A DNA stretch of 64,000 bases. Source: Vitis vinifera (Eukaryota > Streptophyta > Magnoliopsida > Vitales > Vitaceae). The notes beneath the pieces are model-generated. The model did no database searches, was not told where the DNA came from, and saw only the letters and a list, made by a program, of their open reading frames with translations. The stretch lies in assembly GCF_030704535.1 (NCBI RefSeq), contig NC_081823.1, positions 25,970,001-26,034,000 on the forward strand. The letters are read 5' to 3'. Shown here piece after piece: positions 58,168 through 64,000 of this stretch (within the stretch, counting starts at the first letter, position 1; every line of letters starts with the position of its first letter). Position numbers and translations under genes: made by a program.

Positions 58168-59945
58168 TGATTAGAGCCAAAATATATGTTATAATGGCAC
58201 ATATTCGGTATGATTTGTGCACCAAAGGATATTCAAATCATCCAACTTGACCTAAATCAATGCTAAGACCCTAGCCATGAGTTTAATTTGTATTTTGGAG
58301 ACTTATTTTAGGTTCAAGGAAAGAAAATAGCTCAAGTTGAATCACTTTAGATTTTGAAAGATAAAAAAAGGGTTAAATGAGGAAAAAAGTGAGTCAAGAC
58401 TCATGGACCATGAGAAAAAGAAAGACAAGGATATCATGAGTTTGGAAGATGAGAAATGACCATTATGGAGTAAGAAAGAAAGCAATAAAACATGGGAAAT
58501 GAGGCATGAAGCAAGATTCAGTTGCATGGAAATTTAGAACTCAAAAATCTGATGGTAATATATGCTCTGATTTTGAGGACAAATTTGGAGCACTTTTCAG
58601 AGTCCATTTTATACATATTATATATCGTTTCGAAGCTCGGAAAGTCAAGAGTCCAACGCTTCAAACGGTGTGCAAATCGGAGCTGAAATAAAGAAGTTAT
58701 GGTTATTTGAAAACAACTGTACAAAGTTGAAGGGTCGTTTCGAAATGATTTCGAAATTCAACTTAAGAATTCAAAATCCACTTTGAAATGACACCAATTT
58801 CGAATTCACCCACTGCCACTTTGATGTTTCACCTCCTTGACCTCGGGAATTGCATCTTGGACACTTCATCCGCCCTAAGTGGACTCCACACAACTAGAAA
58901 TCACCATTTTATTATTATTTAATCATTTTTAGGTAATTATTTTTGTAATAAGTGGCCAATGAGAGTGTGTCACATGTTAGGTAGTTGATGATATTATATA
59001 AATTCTCTTAGTTCTAGGTTTTAGGGATCTTGGATATTTTTCCGGAGAGTTTGACATTGAAAGTGGAAGAAGACGAGAACTTTGGTTTGTTTTCTTTTTC
59101 TTTTTTTATTAAATATGTTGTTTTAGGTTCTTTAGATTCAAATTATGGATTTTTACCCTATTATGGTTTGTGAATGTAACATCACCCCCATGAGAGGCTA
59201 AGAGCCAACTTGGGACTTAAAGCATGAAAACCTAAGGGCTAGAAAACTTATAGGGACAATGGGTAAATTATTATAACAATGAGATTAATTACTGGTTGGG
59301 TGACAATTTATCTTTTTTTTTTTTTTTTTTATCATATCCCTATGAGTTAGTTTAGGGAATGATATGGTAGGTTATTACCTTATACTATTGATTCTTGGTA
59401 ATTCTTAATCATTAGTTATCCATGTCTTTTCTATCGTTATTTGCCCCAAAACAAAGCTATAAGGAGTAGGAAGGGTTAAAAAGTCAAATCTTAAATTGGT
59501 AATCAATATCATTCATTTGATGGTTTTAGGAATCTGTTTTAAAAAAGAAAAATTAGGTTTAGGATGCAATTTTGAGTTATAAAACTCAACTTGATCACGA
59601 GCTGCTAAGGATCCCAAAAGCCTAAGATCTTATTACTTAAAAGACCCTTGTTTTCTCTAATTTCTATACCCTAGGTTGGATTGTGGAATGCCCCAAACTT
59701 GAATCAATCGAATTTAAAATCAATATTCATTTTGTTATTAGTTTAATTTATTTTACTTAGTTTCACATTATTCACATATTATTTTTCACTTTAAGATTTA
59801 AACAAAAGCAATTCATTTATTCTAGTATTGACAATTTTCATAAGTCAATCCTTGAAGACGATACCCAGAGTATTACAAAAATCATAGTGACTCTTTCTCT
59901 AATTTTTCTTGACCAGAGTTGCTACGTAAAAAAAACTAAGTATTT
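58168..59945 (+). repeat. LTR of the Athila-like element
   Basis: Begins TGATTAGAGCC after the purine tract. A TATATAAA-like box (tatataaattctc) lies at 58994, followed by ttctaggttttaggg, as in Athila LTRs. The 3' region has tccttgaagacgataccc (59849) and an actaagtattttgg end. The exact 3' border is uncertain; a decayed primer-binding site may follow. A poly-T run is at 59312-59330. Confidence 0.5.
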
Positions 59946-59984
59946 TGGTACAATAGAGAATTTCGGTCATAACACTTTCTTAAT

Positions 59985-60735
59985 TGTAAATCTCTTTTGT
60001 AATTAGAATACTGAGACCTAAATATATGACAACCCTAATCAAGAAAAATTAGAGATAGTTATCACAGTTTTGTAGTATTTCAGGTTGTCATCCTCTAAAA
60101 TAAACTCTAATGTGTTTAGTTGTTTTTATATTGGGAATATTAATTGTTTGTTAAAGTTAATGAAACCCCAATTTAAATAAATAAGAATGAAATATCGATA
60201 AAGATTTCCAAAAAAATACCTATTTAAGTTGATGAGTAATTATTGATTTTTAATTCAATTAACCAAGATTGGGGAGTTCTACAATCCCACCTTAAGCGAA
60301 ATGAGAGTATATATTTCAATTAATCTTATGGTATTTAGAATGGATGGTTTAACGAGATCAACTAGAGTTCAACTCAAAGTTGATTTATATTCTGGCATTT
60401 AATATTTTATTTCATTTTGTATTATCTAATAAATAAACAAATATCAAATCTAGGTTTAGGTATAAGGTTTTTAGACTTTTATCACTCCATGTAGATTTGT
60501 CTTATGGTAGATAACAATGGTAAAACTTCTAATAACTATGGATAAACAATTGCTAAGAATCTCTAGTATCAAGAAATGTGCGATTGTACTATCTTCTAAT
60601 CTTTCATTCATTCCATTATTAGTTCAATTTAACCTATTATTTTCTTTTAGATCCAATTCTAAGTTTTCATGTGATTGTTAGATAATGTGAGGGATGTAGG
60701 TGATTGGAACAAAAATATATGCTCTAAATTATATG
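59985..60735 (+). repeat. LTR-like direct repeat, copy 1
   Basis: Matches 62395-63160 in the same orientation, with shared ctctaatgtgtttagttg, aataattaattgt-like and gattgttag...ggatgtaggtgattgga segments. The last part (gagggatgtaggtgattgg) looks like a polypurine tract plus LTR start related to the Athila-like LTR at 58168. Probably old Athila-type sequence. Confidence 0.5.
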
Positions 60736-61384
60736 ATATGATTTATGTGATATAAAAAAACTCAAAGTATCATCAATATATTTAAGATGTGTTTAATGAA
60801 TGTCACCCCTTTTACTATTAGTGGTTCATTGTTAATGAACTATTGCACAATTTTATCAAAATTTTCAAATTCAAAATCTTGTACAATAGTAAGAAGGTTT
60901 ATCACATTAAGTTCATCACTATTTTTTTGTTAAATGGAAGCCTAATTCAACAATTTCGTCATTATCATCAACCATATTATATAAGGTATTTGTTTCAGAC
61001 TCAAATTCATCCAAAACTTGAGTTGTTAAATTAGTGGATTTACTTAAATTAGCATTAAGTTTTTTCAAGTTAGCAATGATTGCTTTTGAATTATTCATCA
61101 CATCTAGTTAATTTTTCATATATTTTTTAAATACATCTTCCAAACTTTGTTGATCTTGTGGAACCATTGAAAAGTTAGGGAATAATAATGCAACCGGGGG
61201 AGATTGAAGATCTCCCTCCCAACTAGAGTTTATATCAACATTTTTAGGTTCATTAATCTCTTTAGAACTAGGATCATGAGTTTTTCTATTTATAAGATTA
61301 TTAAATACCATCATGGTCATAGTTGATTCCATTTCAACAAAGTTTTCCTCACTTAACATATCTAAAACTTGTTAAGATTGTTCG
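60736..61384 (-). pseudogene. Possible gag-like fragment
   Basis: Two minus-strand frames, 61359-61108 and 61101-60919, are separated by a stop and a short gap. The junction reads SLEDVFKKYMKN then NSKAIIANLKKLNANLSK, loosely like the SLEDIM-YM...LRNLE-QIGQLA stretch in plant Ty3 gag proteins. The similarity is weak, and no zinc knuckle or protease follows. Confidence 0.25.
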
Positions 61385-61770
61385 GTGGGCAATGCCTTTC
61401 TCCATTAGGGATTTCCTCCTTAGCTAGCAAGGTGCCTTTGTTGGGAAGAAAATAAAGAAAGTGTAGAGAGCAACTCCTTTGTGCTTATTTTTTACCTTAT
61501 GGAATGAGAGAAATCGAAGAACCTTTGAAGATTTAGATTTGATGGACCATGCCATATTACACTCCTTTAAGTACATGTTTTTTGAGTGAATCATGGTACA
61601 TTTAGGGTCCACATTGTCTTTATTTGACTTTATTGATTGGTTGGGTTGTGAGGTAAGGGTCTTGTTTTTTGTGTAATCGTCCCTTTTTTGGCCTTGGATG
61701 CATCGTGTATTTTTTAAGCACTTTTAATACAATTGATTTTACATATAAAAAAATAAATAAAAAAATCGGT
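61385..61770 (+). pseudogene. L1 LINE 3' end
   Basis: With two stops ignored, the plus strand reads TPLCLFFTLWNERNRRTFED, then MDHAILHSFKYMFFE, then TLSLFDFIDWLGCE, the C-terminal tail of plant L1 ORF2. About 100 bp later there is an A-rich tail (61741-61768). Only the 3' few hundred bases are present, as in 5'-truncated LINE insertions. Confidence 0.65.
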
Positions 61771-62394
61771 TGACATAGAAAAAAAAAATGAAGAGAAGTT
61801 TCCAAGGTTCAAATCTGTGCTATGGCAAAGAGTTCAATAAAAATATATTTCCTTACATTGATCTATCCCTTCATTCTCAAATTGTTTAAAATATGCAAGT
61901 GTTTTCCATTAAAAAAAAAAAAAAAAAAAAAGGAAACCTATGTGGAGAATTATACTTTAGAGTTAGGAGAAAAAATTTGTCAACTAAATTGACTACCAAA
62001 ATTAGATTGAGTTACGAAGTTATGAGAAGGCTAACCATTGAAAGGTGAAATAAGAATCAAAGGAAGGCCAAGATAGTCTTCATTGATTTATGCCCTTGAG
62101 CATACCCATAATTTATGTGATTTATTTCTAATGTAAAATTAGATATATGCTTGGGGCTAAGGTAATCCTTCATTGTCTTATGAAGTGGTGCAAACTCAAG
62201 CTAGCATTGATGTAATAACTATTGTTTAGGCATTTTATTGTAGATTCAAATTTTGGACTTAAACAAAAATCTCAACACATACATGTAATCCAATGAAATA
62301 AAATAAATAAATAATTTAACCTAATGGAATACAATTCATGTTCTAAATTAAAAACAACTAAACAATGTCAATCCCCAAAAAAAAAAGTCACTTT
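61771..62394. other. Intergenic DNA
   Basis: A poly-A run lies at 61911-61931. No gene or recognised transposon terminus. Confidence 0.3.
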
Positions 62395-63160
62395 CTTGAC
62401 TGCAAATCTATATTATAATTAAAATATTAAAGTCTAAATATATGATAACTTTGGCCAAGAAAAACCAGAAATAGCTTTGTAATATTTTGGATCGTCGTCA
62501 GAATCAACTCTAATGTGTTTAGTTGTTTTTATATTAGAATGATTAATTATTTAATACTTTAATGAAACCCTACTTTAAATAAATAAGAATAAAATATGGA
62601 TAGAGATTTCCTAAAATAAACCTAGTTAAACTAAAGAGTAATTATTGATTTTTAATTCAATTAACAAGTTGGGGAGATTCAACCTTAAGTGAAACAAAGG
62701 CATATATTTTAATTAATCTTATAGTATTTAGAGTGCATGGTTAAATGAGATCTATCAAAGTTCCACATCTCAAAGTTATTTGTTTTAATATTTTATTCCA
62801 TTTTGTAATACATAATAAATAAATGAAAATAAAATTTTGGTTTAGGTATAAGATTTTAGGTTTTTTAGCTTTTACTACTCTATGTAAATTTACCTTAGGG
62901 AAGATAACAATGATAAAATCTCTGATAACTATGGATCAAGAATTATCAAAAAGCTCTAGTATTAAAGAATGTGCAATTGTACTATGTATTACATCAAACT
63001 AATTTTGAAGGGTATTTTGATCTCAATACTAATATCTTAACCTTTCATTTATTGCATTATTAGTCCAATTTCACCAATTATTTCCTTTTAAATCTAATAC
63101 TAAGTTTTCATGTGATTGTTAAGGAGAGGGATGTAAGTGATTGAAGCAAAAATATGCGTC
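62395..63160 (+). repeat. LTR-like direct repeat, copy 2
   Basis: Partner of 59985-60735, 2.4 kb away, clearly diverged with many small indels. At about 63163 the similarity stops where a block of aaatatcggtaat/gatatatcgg repeats begins. Confidence 0.5.
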
Positions 63161-63935
63161 CTAATCAAGGATGAAAATATCGGTAATTGTAGATATATCG
63201 GTAATTTAATTTTATAGATATGTCGAATATGTAGAAGATATGTTGACAAATATTTTGACCCAAAATATCATGATTAAAAATTAATAAAAATTCTAAAAAT
63301 ATTATAAAAAAAACTATATAAGAAGTAAAAATAGACATTTTAAAATTATTTTTTTTAATATAAATTGTATAAGTATACATTTATTATTAAGTTACACTAT
63401 ATTATTTTACAACAATACTATGATAACATGTTTAATTTTAAAATATATTTAATATTAACATTATGATCCATTTTAATTTAAATGTATTTAATGATATCAA
63501 ATAAATAAGAAAATATGTATAATATGTTTAATATTTATATTTTTATATTTAATAAATATATAGATTATATAATAAAAAAATAGAAAATTATGTTTTTATA
63601 TTTTTGGTAATAAATTAAATCAAATGTAAAAATAAAATAATGAGAATTAATTTACTTAATAAAATAATCTTTAGTATTCTTATATATACATTTTGGTGCA
63701 TTTTTTTTTCTTTTTATCAAAGAGCAACTTGCTTCGATGATTGCTACAAATTCAACTTGACCAGCAACCCGCATTGACCAGATCGAAACAAGCCGAAAAA
63801 TTGGCAAAAAAATATGAAAATATCAATGTAAAAAAAAAACAAAAAATCGGGCCATTGATATATCCATTTGAAATTTATATCGACACATCATGATACACGA
63901 TTTATAGACAATTAATTACAATGACAAATTATTGT
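63161..63935. repeat. A+T-rich element with atatatcgg motifs
   Basis: Left end has aaaatatcggtaattgtag and gatatatcggtaa; the right end has gggccattgatatatcc and atatcgacacatca. The loosely inverted ends, and a position breaking the LTR-like repeat, suggest an inserted element of unknown class. No coding sequence. Confidence 0.35.
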
Positions 63936-63937
63936 AC

Positions 63938-64000
63938 ATATTTTAGTTCCAACCACCTACATCCCCTACATTACTTAACAATGACAAATTACAATTACCC
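63938..64000 (-). repeat. Inverted third piece of the LTR-like repeat
   Basis: The minus strand reads ggggatgtaggtggttgga followed by actaaaatatg, matching the end of the repeat at 60685-60720 in opposite orientation. It is cut by the window edge. Confidence 0.45.

Larger units (their letters stand above)
54934..59950 (+). mobile_element. Athila-like Ty3/gypsy element, 3' half
   Basis: A broken ORF (54934-56760) is followed by a non-coding stretch with cattggggacaatatg (57015) and aggttgaggggga, a poly-A-rich tract (57419-57460), then the polypurine-like aggttgagggaga and an LTR from 58168. This layout, with a long spacer between last ORF and LTR, is that of Athila elements. Gag-pol is absent. 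Confidence 0.6.

Noticed and set aside
1..64000. tRNA, rRNA or other structured RNA genes
   Set aside because: Reading by eye I found no cloverleaf with a CCA-side acceptor stem or A/B box pair; a covariance-model scan would be needed to exclude them.

Overview
The window reads as nuclear DNA of a woody dicot, most likely grapevine or another Vitaceae. The basis is an A+T-rich background, spliced genes with long introns, an intronless CC-NB-LRR of the grape RPP13-like type, and Tekay, Athila, Tat/Ogre and L1 remnants of a style I know from grape. The species call rests on family recognition, not on a search. Two genes look intact; most of the rest is transposable-element debris.

Layout. 1-890 is the 3' part of a Tat/Ogre-like LTR. 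2259-7962 (+) is a seven-exon gene for a 388-residue plastid-type M41 metalloprotease-like protein (VIR3/At5g27290 group) with HEAGH, two hydrophobic segments and a Tourist MITE in intron 4. 9.4-10.6 kb holds copia relics. 12.57-14.99 kb and 31.01-33.57 kb are two copies of one block on the minus strand, each with a signal-peptide-like exon, a 52-nt exon, an ankyrin fragment and a minisatellite; a third, decayed copy of the 52-nt exon lies at 52.5 kb. 18.8-21.1 kb (-) is a decayed transposon gene of the Ulp1/DUF1985 sort.

22.7-31.0 kb is a nest of two Tekay-type chromoviruses. Element A (minus) has a 373-bp LTR that is itself a hairpin, an initiator-Met primer-binding site, gag, and a pol interrupted in reverse transcriptase. 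Element B (plus, 23094-28288) sits in that RT between 5-bp target duplications. B starts with an arm of A's LTR type but ends in a different 1,967-bp LTR, which is a near-complete palindrome. This is the most unusual structure in the window.

34784-39121 (+) is an uninterrupted 1,445-residue CC-NB-LRR gene with three W-box cores just upstream. After it come a 283-bp solo LTR with perfect CATAC duplications, a 186-bp hairpin MITE with perfect 9-bp duplications (Mutator type), and five copies of a 1,320-bp tandem unit (41492-48084) that are almost identical. The array runs into a decayed L1 LINE. 50.9-51.4 kb carries further MITEs. 54.9-59.95 kb is the 3' half of an Athila-like element, and 60-64 kb holds degenerate LTR-like direct repeats around a gag-like remnant and an L1 3' end.

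The two intact genes have separate jobs: the metalloprotease-like gene belongs to plastid housekeeping and the NLR to intracellular pathogen sensing. Relative ages follow from nesting: the block duplication came first, then element A (its site is empty in copy 1), then B inside A. The 1.32-kb array is very recent or an assembly product.
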